A stretch of 34,463 nucleotides of DNA, from contig JADLBN010000103.1 of the NCBI GenBank assembly GCA_020847675.1, positions 1 to 34,463 on the forward strand. Reading direction: 5' to 3'. How positions within the stretch are numbered: position 1 is the stretch's first letter; every line of letters begins with the position of its first letter. Shown piece after piece: positions 1-8,687 of this stretch. The translations under genes and the position numbers were made by a program. Origin of the DNA: Burkholderiales bacterium. Lineage in GTDB: Bacteria > Pseudomonadota > Gammaproteobacteria > Burkholderiales > Casimicrobiaceae. The notes beneath the pieces were generated by a model that searched no databases, was not told where the DNA came from, and saw only the letters and a list, made by a program, of their open reading frames with translations.

Positions 1-497
1 CAGTAGTCCCAGTTGTTCTGCGCGCTCCGCAGGTTGGTGCGCGGGTCGCGCTTGACCGCGTGGTTCAGGTCGGGGACCTTGAGCGGGTCGCGCAGGAAGA
101 AGACCGGCGTGTTGTTGCCGACCATGTCCCAGTTGCCTTCCTCGGTGTAGAACTTGACCGCGAAGCCGCGGATGTCGCGCTCGGCGTCGGCCGCGCCGCG
201 CTCGCCGGCGACGGTCGTGAACCGCGCGAAGAGATCGGTTTTCTTGCCGACCTGCGAGAAGAGCTTCGCCCGCGTGTAGCGCGAGATGTCGTGCGTCACC
301 GTGAAGGTGCCGTACGCGCCGCTGCCCTTCGCGTGCATGCGCCGCTCGGGGATCACCTCGCGGTCGAAGTGCGCGAGCTTCTCGAGCAGCCAGACGTCCT
401 GCAGGAGCGCCGGCCCCCGCGGGCCGGCGGTCATCGTGTTCTGGTTGTCGGCGACCGGGCAGCCGAACGCGGTGGTGAGCTTGCGCTTGTCCGTCAT
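1..497 (-). CDS. Catalase (haem, monofunctional), N-terminal part; runs off the window
   Basis: This is a haem catalase that breaks hydrogen peroxide into water and oxygen. Only the first 165 residues are inside the window; the C-terminal part lies before base 1. The translation shows the clade-typical start ([20 protein letters not shown]), the catalytic His at about residue 55 in ERRMHAKG, the [13 protein letters not shown] block and the distal-pocket Asn at about 128 in [10 protein letters not shown]. The ATG at 497 is preceded by a good ribosome site (GAGGAA). There is no signal peptide, so it is probably cytoplasmic. It lies 38 bases downstream of the gamma-glutamyltransferase gene on the same strand and may be co-transcribed with it. 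The family assignment is firm; which kat paralogue it is cannot be told. Confidence 0.93.
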   Translation of the reverse strand, partial: MTDKRKLTTAFGCPVADNQNTMTAGPRGPALLQDVWLLEKLAHFDREVIPERRMHAKGSGAYGTFTVTHDISRYTRAKLFSQVGKKTDLFARFTTVAGERGAADAERDIRGFAVKFYTEEGNWDMVGNNTPVFFLRDPLKVPDLNHAVKRDPRTNLRSAQNNWDY

Positions 498-535
498 GAT
501 GCGATTCCTCGTGGTGATTGCCGCACTTTCCGCGG

Positions 536-2146
536 TCAGAATCCGACCGCCTGTCCGTCGCGCCGCGCGTCGGACGCGGCGAGGTAGCCGTCGCCGAGCT
601 TCACGACGAACTGCCCTGCGCCGAAGTCCATGTAGCTGTCGCTCGACTGGACGATCCGGTGACCAAGCGAGTCGAGTCCCTCGCGCACCGGGGCGTCCAT
701 CGCCGGTTCGAGGTCGAGCGTGCCCTCGCGGTTCCAGCGCCAGCGCGGCGCGTCGAGCGCGGCCTGCGGGTTGGCGCCGTGGTCGAGGATCCGGGTGAGT
801 GTCTGAACGTGGCCCTGCGGCTGGATCGGCCCGCCCATGACGCCGAACGCCGCGAATGGCGCGCCGCCGCGCGTGAGGAAGCCCGGGATGATCGTGTGGT
901 AGGGGCGCTTGCCGCCTTCGAACAGGTTCGCGTGGCCCGGTTCGAGCGAGAACGCGGCGCCGCGGTTCTGCAGGCTGATGCCGGTGCCAGGCACCACGAC
1001 GCCGGAGCCGAAGCCCATGTAGTTCGACTGGATGAGCGACACCATGGTGCCCTGCGAATCTGCCGCCGCGAGGTACACGGTTCCGCCCTTCGGCGGGCTT
1101 CCCGGCCCGAAGTCCTGCGCGCGCTTCTCGTCGATGAGCCGGGCTCGCGACGCGAGGTAGCCGCGGTCGAGCAGGTCCTCCGGCTTGACCCGCATGTGCG
1201 CGGGGTCGCCGACGTAGCGGTACGCATCGGCGAACGCGAGTTTCATCGCCTCGATCGCGCGGTGCTGCGAGGCGAGCGAGTCGGGCGAGTGCGTCCCGGG
1301 TTCGAACGACTGCAGGATGCCGAGCGCGATCAGCGTCGCGATGCCCTGACCGTTGGGGGGGATCTGGTGGACCGTGGTGCCGCGGTAGTCGAACGCGAGC
1401 GGGACGACCCAGTCGGCGCGGTGGGCGGCGAAGTCCTGCGCCGCGTGCGCGGCGCCGTGGCGCTTCGCGTGGGCGACCATCGCCTCGGCCAGCGCGCCGC
1501 GGTAGAACGCCTCGCCCTTCGACGATGCGATCGCCTCGAGCGTGCGCGCCATCGGCGGGCAAGCGAAGGTCTCGCCGGGGTGCGGCGCGCGAGCGTGCGG
1601 CAGGAAGTGCTCGGCGAAGCCCAGGTCGTGCGGGAGCACGCCGACCGCGCGCTGCCACTGGGCGGCGATGGTGGGCGACACGAGGTAGCCGTCGCGCGCG
1701 TAGCGCATCGCCGGCTCGAACAGGTCGGCGAAGGGCAGTTTGCCGAAGCGCTTCGACAGCGCGACCCAGCCCGACACCGCGCCGGGAATCGTCACCGCTT
1801 CCCAGCCGCGCTCCGGGATCGCGGACCGGCCCGCGTGGCGCGACGCGCTGGCCGCCGCGGGTGCGCGTCCCGACGCGTTGAGCCCGGTGAGTTCGCCGCC
1901 GTGCCAGACGATTGCGAAGAGATCCGATCCGATGCCGTTGCTGACCGGTTCGACGACCGTCAGCGTGATCGCGGTGGCGAGCGCGGCGTCGACCGCGTTG
2001 CCGCCGCGCGCGAGCATCGACAGCCCGGCCTGGGCCGCGAGCGGCTGGCTCGTGGCGACCACGTTGCGGGCGAGGACCGGCTGGCGTCGTGACGGGTAGG
2101 GCAGCGCCCAGCCGAACGTGGCCGGACCGTGAGCGTCGCGTTGCAT
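536..2146 (-). CDS. ggt: Gamma-glutamyltransferase family protein (Ntn hydrolase), cytoplasmic type
   Basis: The 536-residue protein belongs to the gamma-glutamyltranspeptidase family, which hydrolyses or transfers gamma-glutamyl groups, for example from glutathione. The self-processing, catalytic Thr is about residue 356 in [13 protein letters not shown]. It is followed by the small-subunit motifs SNYMGFGSG and GGPIQPQGH. The substrate-binding Arg is in LNASGRAP near residue 93. There is no export signal, and the short N-terminus ([15 protein letters not shown]) resembles the intracellular YwrD-like branch rather than periplasmic E. coli Ggt. The ATG at 2146 has a strong GAGGAG site; longer in-frame readings upstream look like antisense noise. 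It lies downstream of tctBA with a hairpin between them. The true substrate may not be glutathione. Confidence 0.9.
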   Translation of the reverse strand: MQRDAHGPATFGWALPYPSRRQPVLARNVVATSQPLAAQAGLSMLARGGNAVDAALATAITLTVVEPVSNGIGSDLFAIVWHGGELTGLNASGRAPAAASASRHAGRSAIPERGWEAVTIPGAVSGWVALSKRFGKLPFADLFEPAMRYARDGYLVSPTIAAQWQRAVGVLPHDLGFAEHFLPHARAPHPGETFACPPMARTLEAIASSKGEAFYRGALAEAMVAHAKRHGAAHAAQDFAAHRADWVVPLAFDYRGTTVHQIPPNGQGIATLIALGILQSFEPGTHSPDSLASQHRAIEAMKLAFADAYRYVGDPAHMRVKPEDLLDRGYLASRARLIDEKRAQDFGPGSPPKGGTVYLAAADSQGTMVSLIQSNYMGFGSGVVVPGTGISLQNRGAAFSLEPGHANLFEGGKRPYHTIIPGFLTRGGAPFAAFGVMGGPIQPQGHVQTLTRILDHGANPQAALDAPRWRWNREGTLDLEPAMDAPVREGLDSLGHRIVQSSDSYMDFGAGQFVVKLGDGYLAASDARRDGQAVGF

Positions 2147-2177
2147 GGCAGGCTCCTCGGGATGGCGCGCGAACGGG

Positions 2178-2202
2178 CGCCCGGGCTTCCTTCGCCCGGG
2201 CG
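2178..2202 (-). terminator. Hairpin between tctA and ggt
   Basis: A perfect 9-bp stem (CGCCCGGGC / GCCCGGGCG) with a 7-base loop lies 19 bases past the tctA stop and about 30 bases before the ggt start. There is no T-run after it on the minus strand, so it is not a classic intrinsic terminator. It could be a Rho-assisted terminator, an attenuator or an mRNA end stabiliser. Confidence 0.4.
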
Positions 2203-2220
2203 TTCGCACGAACCCGCAGT

Positions 2221-3729
2221 TTACGCCGACTCTTCCTGGAACGCTTCGTCGCGCGTCTTTCGGACCGCCGGCAGCACGATGATGACGAGCAGCAGCGCGG
2301 CCGCGATCAGCATCCCGAGCGACAGAGGCCGGGTGAAGAACACCATGGGATCGCCGCGCGAGAGCAGGAGCGCGCGCCGCAGGTTCTCCTCCATCATCGG
2401 GCCGAGGATGAAGCCCAGCAGCAGCGGAGCCGGCTCGCACTCGAGCTTCACGAAGACCCAGCCGAGCACACCGAACACCGCGGTCACCAGGACGTCGAAC
2501 ACGTTGTTGTTGAGGCTGTAGACGCCGATGCAGCAGAACAGCAGGATGGCGGGGTAGAGAAGCCGGTACGGAACCTTGAGGAGTTTCACCCAGATCCCGA
2601 TCATCGGCAGGTTCAGCACGACCAGCATCACGTTGCCGATCCACATCGACGCGATCAGTCCCCAGAAGAGCTGCGGGTTGCTGGTCATCACCTGCGGGCC
2701 GGGCTGGATGCTGTGGATGGTCATCGCCCCGACCATCAGCGCCATCACCGCGTTGGGCGGGATGCCGAGCGTGAGCAGCGGGATGAACGAGGCCTGCGAG
2801 CCGGCGTTGTTGGCACTCTCGGGGCCGGCGACACCCTCGATCGCGCCCTTCCCGAACCGCGACGGATCCTTCGCGATCTTCTTCTCGACCGTGTAGGAGG
2901 CGAACGCCGACAGCATCGCGCCGCCGCCGGGCAGGATCCCCAGCGCCGAACCGATCGCCGTGCCGCGCAGGATCGCCGGCAGCGCCTCCTTGAACTCCTG
3001 CCACTTGAGCCACAGTCCGGTCACGTTGTCCGTGAACACTTCGCGATGGCCCCGGTGCTCGAGGTTGACGATGATCTCGGCAAAGCCGAAGAGTCCCATC
3101 GCGACGGCGACGAACCCGATGCCGTCGGACAGTTCGGCGATGCCGAACGTGTAGCGCAGCATTCCCGAGTTGACGTCGGTGCCGACGATGCCGAGCAGGA
3201 GGCCCAGCACGATCATCGCGATGGCCTTGAGGAGCGACCCGCTGGCGAGCACCACCGCAGCGATGAGGCCGAGCACCATGAGCGAGAAGTACTCGGCCGG
3301 GCCGAACTTCAGCGCGAACTCGGACAGCGGCGGCGCGAACGCGGCGATCACCAGCGTCGCCACCGACCCGGCGAAGAACGATCCGAGCGCCGCAACCGAG
3401 AGCGCCTTGCCCGCCTTGCCCCGGCGCGCCATCTGGTAGCCGTCGATGCAGGTCACCACCGACGAGGACTCGCCCGGGAGGTTGACGAGGATGGCGGTCG
3501 TCGATCCCCCGTACTGCGCGCCGTAGTAGATGCCGGCGAGCATGATGAGGGCCGAGATCGGCGGCAGCGCGTAGGTGACCGGCAGGAGCATCGCGATCGT
3601 CGGCACCGGGCCGATGCCCGGAAGGACCCCGATCAGCGTACCGAGCAGCACGCCGAAGAACGCGTGCAGCAGGTTCTGGAACGTGAAGGCGACGGAAAAG
3701 CCCAGCGCGAGGTGGTCGAGCAATTCCAT
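2221..3729 (-). CDS. tctA: Tripartite tricarboxylate transporter, large permease TctA
   Basis: This 502-residue polytopic inner-membrane protein is the large subunit of a TctABC-type secondary transporter, a family that takes up tricarboxylates or other organic acids with the help of a periplasmic TctC/Bug receptor. Family signatures are clear: [11 protein letters not shown] at about residues 34-44, then [16 protein letters not shown] at about 73-88, with many hydrophobic helices to the C-terminus. Its length is normal for TctA. The ATG at 3729 lies 4 bases past the tctB stop, so translation is probably coupled. No tctC is present beside it. In betaproteobacteria the receptors are often encoded elsewhere in large numbers, so the substrate cannot be inferred. 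Confidence 0.95.
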   Translation of the reverse strand: MELLDHLALGFSVAFTFQNLLHAFFGVLLGTLIGVLPGIGPVPTIAMLLPVTYALPPISALIMLAGIYYGAQYGGSTTAILVNLPGESSSVVTCIDGYQMARRGKAGKALSVAALGSFFAGSVATLVIAAFAPPLSEFALKFGPAEYFSLMVLGLIAAVVLASGSLLKAIAMIVLGLLLGIVGTDVNSGMLRYTFGIAELSDGIGFVAVAMGLFGFAEIIVNLEHRGHREVFTDNVTGLWLKWQEFKEALPAILRGTAIGSALGILPGGGAMLSAFASYTVEKKIAKDPSRFGKGAIEGVAGPESANNAGSQASFIPLLTLGIPPNAVMALMVGAMTIHSIQPGPQVMTSNPQLFWGLIASMWIGNVMLVVLNLPMIGIWVKLLKVPYRLLYPAILLFCCIGVYSLNNNVFDVLVTAVFGVLGWVFVKLECEPAPLLLGFILGPMMEENLRRALLLSRGDPMVFFTRPLSLGMLIAAALLLVIIVLPAVRKTRDEAFQEESA

Positions 3730-3733
3730 CGCG

Positions 3734-4192
3734 TCAGCGCCCGACGAAGGCGGGCCAGGTCGGAAGCTGCAGCCCGAGCCCGTAGCTGAACGCCAGGACG
3801 ACGAAGGCCGCGAGCAGCACCGCCGCGACGATCGATTCCTTCCAGTTGTGCTCGTGGCTCGCGACGCTCGAGGTCACGACCAGCAGGATCGCAGCGAGCA
3901 CGAGTCCGAGCGGCACGACGGCGACGCCGAAGAGCACGACGCTGCCCAGCACGATCGCGAGCGGCTTGAGCGTGGGGATCGAGAGGCGCGCTCCCTGCGT
4001 GCGCAGGCCCCGGAAGATCAGGACGGCGCCGATCGCGAGCAGGATGAGGCCCAGCGCGCGGGGAAAGTATCCGGGTCCCATCCGCGCGGCGGTACCCACC
4101 GGATAGGACGCACCCACCGCGATCGCGGCGATGCCGAACAGCGCGAACAGCAGACCGGAGCCGAACTCCTTGGGATTGCGGACCGGCGGCAT
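3734..4192 (-). CDS. tctB: Tripartite tricarboxylate transporter, small permease TctB
   Basis: This 152-residue protein has four predicted membrane helices, first LFALFGIAAIAVGASYPVG, then two adjacent helices around VLGSVVLFGVAVVPLGLVLA, and a last one near the C-terminus. This fits the small TctB subunit of a tripartite tricarboxylate transporter. The identity rests on fold, length and position directly before tctA, because TctB sequences are weakly conserved. The ATG at 4192 follows a very good ribosome site (GGGAGGAAA). It is the first gene of the tctB-tctA pair. The 118 bases upstream, up to the terminator of the neighbouring parvulin gene, must hold its promoter, but I could not pick a convincing one. 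Confidence 0.88.
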   Translation of the reverse strand: MPPVRNPKEFGSGLLFALFGIAAIAVGASYPVGTAARMGPGYFPRALGLILLAIGAVLIFRGLRTQGARLSIPTLKPLAIVLGSVVLFGVAVVPLGLVLAAILLVVTSSVASHEHNWKESIVAAVLLAAFVVLAFSYGLGLQLPTWPAFVGR

Positions 4193-4310
4193 GCGTTTCC
4201 TCCCTCGCGGCGCGGGCGGGATCGTCGCGCCGCCAGCGAGGCGGACGCTGCTGCCGCGGCCTGCGCGAAAGATACCATCGAACGCCCCGGCGCGACGGGC
4301 GCCCGGAACG

Positions 4311-4338
4311 AAAAAGGGCGGCCCATCCGGGCCGCCCT
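4311..4338 (-). terminator. Rho-independent terminator after the parvulin gene
   Basis: On the minus strand a perfect 9-bp stem (GGGCGGCCC / GGGCCGCCC) with a 4-base loop is followed directly by TTTTT (A-run at 4311-4315 on the plus strand). It begins 27 bases after the stop of the PpiC-type gene and closes the ispZ-bolA-ppi unit before tctB. Confidence 0.9.
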
Positions 4339-4364
4339 CGGGGCGGGCGAGAGACCGCCCGAGA

Positions 4365-5171
4365 TCAGACGCCGTTCTTGGCGCGCAGTTCGCGGAAGTA
4401 CTTGTCGAGGTGCTGCGCCTGCATGCGCTGCGCGAGCTGCGGCTTCACCTCGTCGAACGACGGCACCTTGGCGTCGCGCACGTCCTCGACCAGGATCACG
4501 TGCCAGCCGAACTGCGTCTGCACCGGCTGCGGCGTGAACTTGCCCTTCTCGGCCTTCACCATCGCGTCCGAAAACGGCTTCACGAAGTTCGCGGGCGCGT
4601 TCCAGTCGAGGTCGCCGCCCTTGTCCTTCGAGCCCGGATCGGTCGAGCGGGCCTTGGCGAGGTCGGCGAACTTGGCGCCCTTCTGGAGCTGCGCGATCAC
4701 GTCCTTGGCCTCGTCCTGGGTCGCGACCAGGATGTGGGCGACCTTGTATTCCTTGTCGCCGATCTGGTTCTTGATCGCGTCGTATTCCTTGCGCAGATCC
4801 GCCTCCGGGATCGGGTTGGCCTTGACCCAGTCGGCGACGTAGGCGCGCACCAGCACGGTCTGCGCCGCGAGGTCCATCTGCGCCTTGGTGTCGCCGGACT
4901 TGTCGAGCCCCTTCTTGCGCGCCTCGCGCGCGAGCAGTTCGCGCGTGTTGAGTTCCTCGCGGATCGCCGCGCGGAGTTCGGGCGTGTCGGGCTGTCCCTG
5001 CGACGTGCGGTCCTTCAGCACCGCGTCGAACACCGCCGGCGAGTAGAGCGTCTTCCCGGCGTCGGCGGCCTTGGCCGCCACGGCGGCCTTCGGGGCTGCC
5101 GGCGCCTGGGCGTGCGCGGCGGGGAGGGCGAGCGCCGCCAGGAGGGCGAGCGCGAGCGTGGTGCGGATCAT
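4365..5171 (-). CDS. Parvulin-type peptidyl-prolyl cis-trans isomerase, exported (PpiC/PrsA-like)
   Basis: This 268-residue foldase isomerises peptide bonds before proline, probably in the periplasm during outer-membrane protein folding. Residues 1-21 form a Sec signal peptide ending AHA-Q. An Ala-rich linker and a helical SurA_N-like region follow. The parvulin domain spans about 141-232, with the signature EYKVAHILVATQDEA, the central GGDLDWNAP and the FGWHVILVED end. The ATG at 5171 overlaps the bolA stop by four bases (ATGA), so the two are translationally coupled. The ispZ-bolA-ppi order is a common betaproteobacterial arrangement. An intrinsic terminator follows at 4311-4338. Confidence 0.93.
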   Translation of the reverse strand: MIRTTLALALLAALALPAAHAQAPAAPKAAVAAKAADAGKTLYSPAVFDAVLKDRTSQGQPDTPELRAAIREELNTRELLAREARKKGLDKSGDTKAQMDLAAQTVLVRAYVADWVKANPIPEADLRKEYDAIKNQIGDKEYKVAHILVATQDEAKDVIAQLQKGAKFADLAKARSTDPGSKDKGGDLDWNAPANFVKPFSDAMVKAEKGKFTPQPVQTQFGWHVILVEDVRDAKVPSFDEVKPQLAQRMQAQHLDKYFRELRAKNGV

Positions 5172-5467
5172 CGAGCGGTCCTTTCGTGGGAGGAGAAGTA
5201 TTCGTCGGGGGTGTACGCGCGGATCGCCAGTGCGTGCACCGGATGGGGGATCAGGTCGGCCAGCGGGTCGAGCACCGCGCGGTGGCGGGCGAGCCGCCCG
5301 GCCCCGGAGAACGCATCTGACACGATGACCAGCGAAAAGTGCCCGGCGCCGCCGGCCGCGCCCGCGTGTCCCGCATGAGCCGCGCTCTGGTCTTCGAGTT
5401 CGAGGTGAACGGGATCCAGCGCCGCGAGCCGCGTGGCGATGGTTCGGCCGATGTCGGTGGCGTTCAA
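5168..5467 (-). CDS. BolA family protein
   Basis: A 99-residue BolA-like protein, a small family that works with monothiol glutaredoxins in iron-sulfur cluster trafficking and stress responses. Seen in the sequence are the LELEDQSAAHAGH region, FSLVIVSDAFSGAGRLARHRAV (BolA core with the helix-turn-helix-like segment) and the end IPHPVHALAIRAYTPDEY. I set the start at the TTG at 5467, which overlaps the ispZ stop (TTGA) and has a GGGGGAG ribosome site; no ATG fits. Its stop overlaps the start of the parvulin gene. It is the middle gene of the ispZ-bolA-ppi operon. Confidence 0.88.
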   Translation of the reverse strand: MNATDIGRTIATRLAALDPVHLELEDQSAAHAGHAGAAGGAGHFSLVIVSDAFSGAGRLARHRAVLDPLADLIPHPVHALAIRAYTPDEYFSSHERTAR

Positions 5468-6021
5468 GGTCCCGGCGCTCCCCCGTGCGGCTGGGGAGCC
5501 GGGTCCTCCATGTGGCGGGCGAGCCAGAGCCCCTGTCCGATGGCGAAGACCAGCACCAGGCCGATGCCGCCCCACACCTTGAAATTGACCCAGGTATCGG
5601 TGGGGAAATGGAACGCGACGTACCAGTTGGCGAGCGCCATCGCCGCGAAGAAGCCGGTCCAGGACCAGGTCACGACCGACCAGACCGGGGCGGGAACCTT
5701 GACGTCCTTCAGCAGAGCCGCGATCAGGTCGCGGCCGAACAGGACCTTGCCGCCCGCGAGAACCAGACCGAACAGCGCGTAGAGTACCGTCGGCTTCCAT
5801 TTGATGAAGGTTTCGTCCTGCAGCATGAGCGTCGCGCCGCCGAACACGACGATGATCGCGAACGAGAGCCAGTGCACCGCGGACACCCGCCGCTTCCAGG
5901 CGAACCAGGCGATCTGCGCGACCGAGGCCACGATCGCCACCGCGGTGGCGGCGTAGATGCCCTGCCACTTGTAGGCGACGAAGAACAGGATCAGCGGGAA
6001 GTAGTCGGCGAGAAGCTGCAT
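5464..6021 (-). CDS. ispZ: Inner-membrane septation/intracellular-septation protein A (YciB/IspZ)
   Basis: The 185-residue membrane protein matches the YciB/IspZ family, linked in enterobacteria to cell-envelope synthesis and septation. The N-terminus FPLILFFVAYKWQGIYAAT and the conserved core KWKPTVLYALFGLVL and TWSWTGFFAAMALANWYVAF...DTWVNFKV are diagnostic. About five membrane helices are visible. The ATG at 6021 begins just inside the first helix, as usual for the family. It is the first gene of the operon with bolA and the parvulin gene. A perfect TATAAT box lies about 45 bases upstream on the minus strand. Confidence 0.95.
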   Translation of the reverse strand: MQLLADYFPLILFFVAYKWQGIYAATAVAIVASVAQIAWFAWKRRVSAVHWLSFAIIVVFGGATLMLQDETFIKWKPTVLYALFGLVLAGGKVLFGRDLIAALLKDVKVPAPVWSVVTWSWTGFFAAMALANWYVAFHFPTDTWVNFKVWGGIGLVLVFAIGQGLWLARHMEDPAPQPHGGAPGP

Positions 6022-6066
6022 GGGATCCGGTCGGGCCCGCCAGCGAGGCCGCGAAGGGAATCGAGC

Positions 6067-6072
6067 ATTATA
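6067..6072 (-). promoter_or_regulatory. Candidate -10 box of the ispZ operon
   Basis: A perfect TATAAT on the minus strand stands out in very G+C-rich sequence, with the ispZ ATG about 45 bases downstream. No good -35 hexamer is seen at 16-18 bases (best is AAAGGT/CAAAAG). The call is a reasonable sigma-70 guess only. Confidence 0.55.
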
Positions 6073-6136
6073 GCGTGCGCCGAACGCGACCTTTTGGCGG
6101 GCGGGCGGCGGGCGCGCTCCGGAGACAGCGGGCCGC

Positions 6137-6165
6137 GGAAGACCATGTTCAAATTATGGTCTTCC
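6137..6165. repeat. Perfect 10-bp inverted repeat between ampD and ispZ
   Basis: GGAAGACCAT at 6137-6146 is repeated as its exact complement ATGGTCTTCC at 6156-6165, with a 9-base AT-rich centre (GTTCAAATT). It lies in the 256-base gap between the ampD stop (6278) and the ispZ start (6021), both on the minus strand. There is no T-run on either side. It could be an operator for a dimeric regulator or an RNA hairpin ending the ampD message. The rest of the gap shows no gene. Confidence 0.6.
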
Positions 6166-6277
6166 TCGCTGCCCGAGGCGGCCGATCGTGCATGAGCCGC
6201 CGCTCCGGGCGCGATCCGGCGCGAGCGGGACCTCCGAAGGGCACGCCGTTCCGACCGAACCGGCCCGGAGGGACGAT

Positions 6278-6889
6278 CTAGCCTGGGCGCGCCCGACGCT
6301 GCGGGTCCCGGGGTTGAAGCGAGGCCGTCCGCAGCCGCCGGTCAGCCAGCAGATGCTGAAGCCGAGACCAGTCGAAGGACGGGCCCGGGTCGGTCTTGCG
6401 CCCGGGCGCGATATCGCTGTGGCCGGCGATGTCGCCGGCCGGCCACCGGGTCCGGATCCGTCGCACCAGCGCCGCCAGGCGCCGATACTGCCGCCCGGTG
6501 TAAGGACGGTCGTCGGTGCCTTCGAGTTCGATGCCGATCGAGAAGTCGTTGCAGCGCTCGCGGCCTTGCCAGGACGACGCTCCGGCGTGCCACGCCCGGC
6601 GGGTGCAGGGCACGAACTGGACCAGAGCGCCGTCGCGACGGATCAGGAAGTGCGCCGAGACCCTGAGCCCGGCGATCGCCGCGAAGGCCGGGTGCGCGTC
6701 CGCGTCGAGGCGATTGGTGAACAGGCGCAGGATCGCGTCGCCACCGAAGCGTCCGGGCGGCAGCGAGATTCCGTGGACGACGACGAGCGATACCACGGTG
6801 CCGACCGGACGATCGTCCGCGTTCGGCGAAGCGACGCGCCGGGCGCCCGCGAGCCATCCGAGGCGGTCGAACCCGCGGCTCGCGCTCAC
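6278..6889 (-). CDS. ampD: 1,6-anhydro-N-acetylmuramyl-L-alanine amidase AmpD
   Basis: This 203-residue zinc amidase removes the peptide from anhydro-muropeptides in the cytoplasm during peptidoglycan recycling, and so affects AmpC-type beta-lactamase induction where present. The zinc ligands known for AmpD can be placed at His39 (VVVHGISLPPG), His157 (AGHSDIAPGRKTDPGP) and Asp167. The ELEG motif near 121 and CNDFSIGIELEG are also typical. The start is a GTG at 6889. The ampD neighbourhood with pilR-pilS is common in betaproteobacteria. The stop TAG is at 6278. Confidence 0.95.
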   Translation of the reverse strand: MSASRGFDRLGWLAGARRVASPNADDRPVGTVVSLVVVHGISLPPGRFGGDAILRLFTNRLDADAHPAFAAIAGLRVSAHFLIRRDGALVQFVPCTRRAWHAGASSWQGRERCNDFSIGIELEGTDDRPYTGRQYRRLAALVRRIRTRWPAGDIAGHSDIAPGRKTDPGPSFDWSRLQHLLADRRLRTASLQPRDPQRRARPG

Positions 6890-6961
6890 GCGGCGATCCG
6901 TCCGTCGCCCGGACCGGTCCGGGCGGTGCGGATGCGCCGCGCCGGATGCGACAATCCCGGC

Positions 6962-7210
6962 GTGGACCTCGCCATCGGCCTGCCCGCGCTCGTGCTGCTC
7001 GTCGCCGGTTTCATCGCCGTGCGCCGGGTGATCGTCCGCCGGCGACGCAGCCTCGAGGCGTACACGCGCACGCGCGACGAGCGCCTGCGGAAGTCGAAGC
7101 CGAAGGACCGGCGGACCACGCGCGCGGAGATGCGCGCCAACGAGGATCCGACCACCGTGATGGGCCAGATGAGTTCGCAGCCGCGGGATCGCCGGCGCGA
7201 CCGGCGCTGA
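6962..7210 (+). CDS. Small hypothetical membrane protein with a basic tail
   Basis: I do not recognise this 82-residue protein. It would have one N-terminal membrane helix (IGLPALVLLVAGFIAV) followed by a very basic, probably cytoplasmic tail rich in Arg/Lys, ending PTTVMGQMSSQPRDRRRDRR. The start is uncertain. The GTG at 6962 lies just after a -10-like GACAAT (6950-6955), which would make the message almost leaderless; an in-frame ATG at 6932 is the alternative. It is divergent from ampD and convergent with pilR, so it stands alone. A clean hydrophobic helix makes a real gene more likely than noise. Confidence 0.45.
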   Translation: MDLAIGLPALVLLVAGFIAVRRVIVRRRRSLEAYTRTRDERLRKSKPKDRRTTRAEMRANEDPTTVMGQMSSQPRDRRRDRR

Positions 7211-7320
7211 GCGTTCGCGGGCGCGCTTGCCGGAGGCTGCAAGGCCGTGGGCCGTTCAGGCCGGGCGCGCGTCCGCCGCGCCTGCACGACGCCGTGCTGC
7301 GATCCGGGTTCGCGGCCGGC

Positions 7321-8664
7321 TCACTTGATGCCCAGGCGCTCCATCCGGTAGCGCATGGCCCGGAACGTGATGCCGAGAAGCTTCGCGGCGGCGGTCCGGT
7401 TGAAGCGTGTCTTCTCGAGCGCCTCGTTGATCGCCTGGCGCTCGACCCGGTCGAGGTAGTCCTGCAGCGGCCACTTGTCTCCGGGCGGCATCGCCGCGTC
7501 CTCCTCGTCCGCGTCCGGCGTGAGGTGCAGGTCGGCCGCGCTGATGTGCTGCGGATCGGCCGCGAGCGAAAGCCCGCGCTCGAGGATGTTCTCGAGTTCG
7601 CGCACGTTGCCCGGGAACGCGTAGCGCTCGAGGGCGGCGACCGCGTCGGGTTCGAGCCGCGCGGGCTGGCCGCGCGCGAGCCGCGCGAGGATCGCGTTGG
7701 CGATCGACGGGATGTCCTCCTGCATCTCGCGCAGCGGCGGCATCGCGAGTTCGATCACGTGCAGCCGGTAGAAGAGATCCTGCCGGAACGCGCCGGACTC
7801 GACCAGTGCGGGGAGCTTCTTGTGCGTGGCGCTGATGATGCGCACGTCGACCGGCTCCTCGGCCGTCGAGCCGACCTTGCGGACCTTCTTCTCCTGGATC
7901 GCGCGCAGGAGCTTCACCTGCATCGCGAGCGGCAGGTCGGCGACCTCGTCGAGGAACAGCGTGCCGCCGTTCGCGGCCTGGAAGAAGCCGTCGCGATCGG
8001 CGTCGGCGCCGGTGAACGCGCCCTTGCGGTAGCCGAAGAACTCGCTCTCCATGAGCTGCTCGGGAATCGCGCCGCAGTTGACCGCGACGAACGGCTGCGA
8101 GGCGCGCGGCCCGCCGTGGTGGATCATGCGCGCGGCGAGTTCCTTGCCGCTTCCGGATTCGCCGTTGACGAACACGGGCGCCTGGCTCCTCGCGAGCCGC
8201 TCGATCAGCCCGCGAACGTTCACGATCGCGGCCGACTCGCCGAGGAGCTGCGTGGCGCCCGGCGTCGCGCCGGCCGGCTTGTCGGGCACCTTGAGCGCCT
8301 GTTTCACCAGCGCGCGCAGCTGTTCGAGGGCGACCGGTTTCGCGAGGTAGTCGAACGCCCCCGCCTTGAGCGCGGCGACCGCGTTCTCGGCGCTGCCGAA
8401 CGCCGTGATCACGGCAACCGGCACGTCGAGGCCGTGCTGGTTGATGTGCTCGACCACGCGCAGGCCCTCGCCGTCGGGAAGGCGCATGTCGGTGAGGCAC
8501 AGGTCGAAGCTCTCGCGGTCGAGCAGCGCGATCGCCTCGGCGACGGTCGACGCGCGCTCGGTGTCGAGGCCCATGCGCGACAGCGTGAGCTCGAGGAGCT
8601 CGAGCAGGTCGGGTTCGTCGTCGATGACGAGCACTTTCGGCTGGGCGCGGACTCTTCGGGTCAC
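7321..8664 (-). CDS. pilR: Type IV pilus response regulator PilR (sigma-54 activator)
   Basis: The 447-residue NtrC-family activator switches on sigma-54 promoters, classically pilA, when phosphorylated by PilS. Domains: receiver 8-125 with acceptor Asp59 (LCLTDMRLPDG); AAA+ 140-370 with Walker A GESGSGKE (168-175), the sigma-54 contact loop GAFTGA (215-220) and Walker B TLFLDEVADLP; and a C-terminal Fis-type helix-turn-helix (about 400-447, NRTAAAKLLGITFRAMRYRMERLGI). The start is a GTG at 8664 with a strong AAAGGGGAG site, 23 bases after the pilS stop. PilR is favoured over other NtrC-like regulators by its pairing with the membrane kinase and the ampD/PP0621 context. No pilin gene is in the window. 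Confidence 0.92.
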   Translation of the reverse strand: MTRRVRAQPKVLVIDDEPDLLELLELTLSRMGLDTERASTVAEAIALLDRESFDLCLTDMRLPDGEGLRVVEHINQHGLDVPVAVITAFGSAENAVAALKAGAFDYLAKPVALEQLRALVKQALKVPDKPAGATPGATQLLGESAAIVNVRGLIERLARSQAPVFVNGESGSGKELAARMIHHGGPRASQPFVAVNCGAIPEQLMESEFFGYRKGAFTGADADRDGFFQAANGGTLFLDEVADLPLAMQVKLLRAIQEKKVRKVGSTAEEPVDVRIISATHKKLPALVESGAFRQDLFYRLHVIELAMPPLREMQEDIPSIANAILARLARGQPARLEPDAVAALERYAFPGNVRELENILERGLSLAADPQHISAADLHLTPDADEEDAAMPPGDKWPLQDYLDRVERQAINEALEKTRFNRTAAAKLLGITFRAMRYRMERLGIK

Positions 8665-8687
8665 GGTGGTCTCCCCTTTGCGTCTTG

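Noticed and set aside
518-2092. Long plus-strand open frames (also 2089-3789, 8685-10385, 10690-12201, 13642-15855 and 16770-19763)
   Set aside because: They lie opposite or out of frame with well-supported genes, are rich in Arg/Asp/His/Glu, and show no family motif. High G+C makes such shadow frames common.
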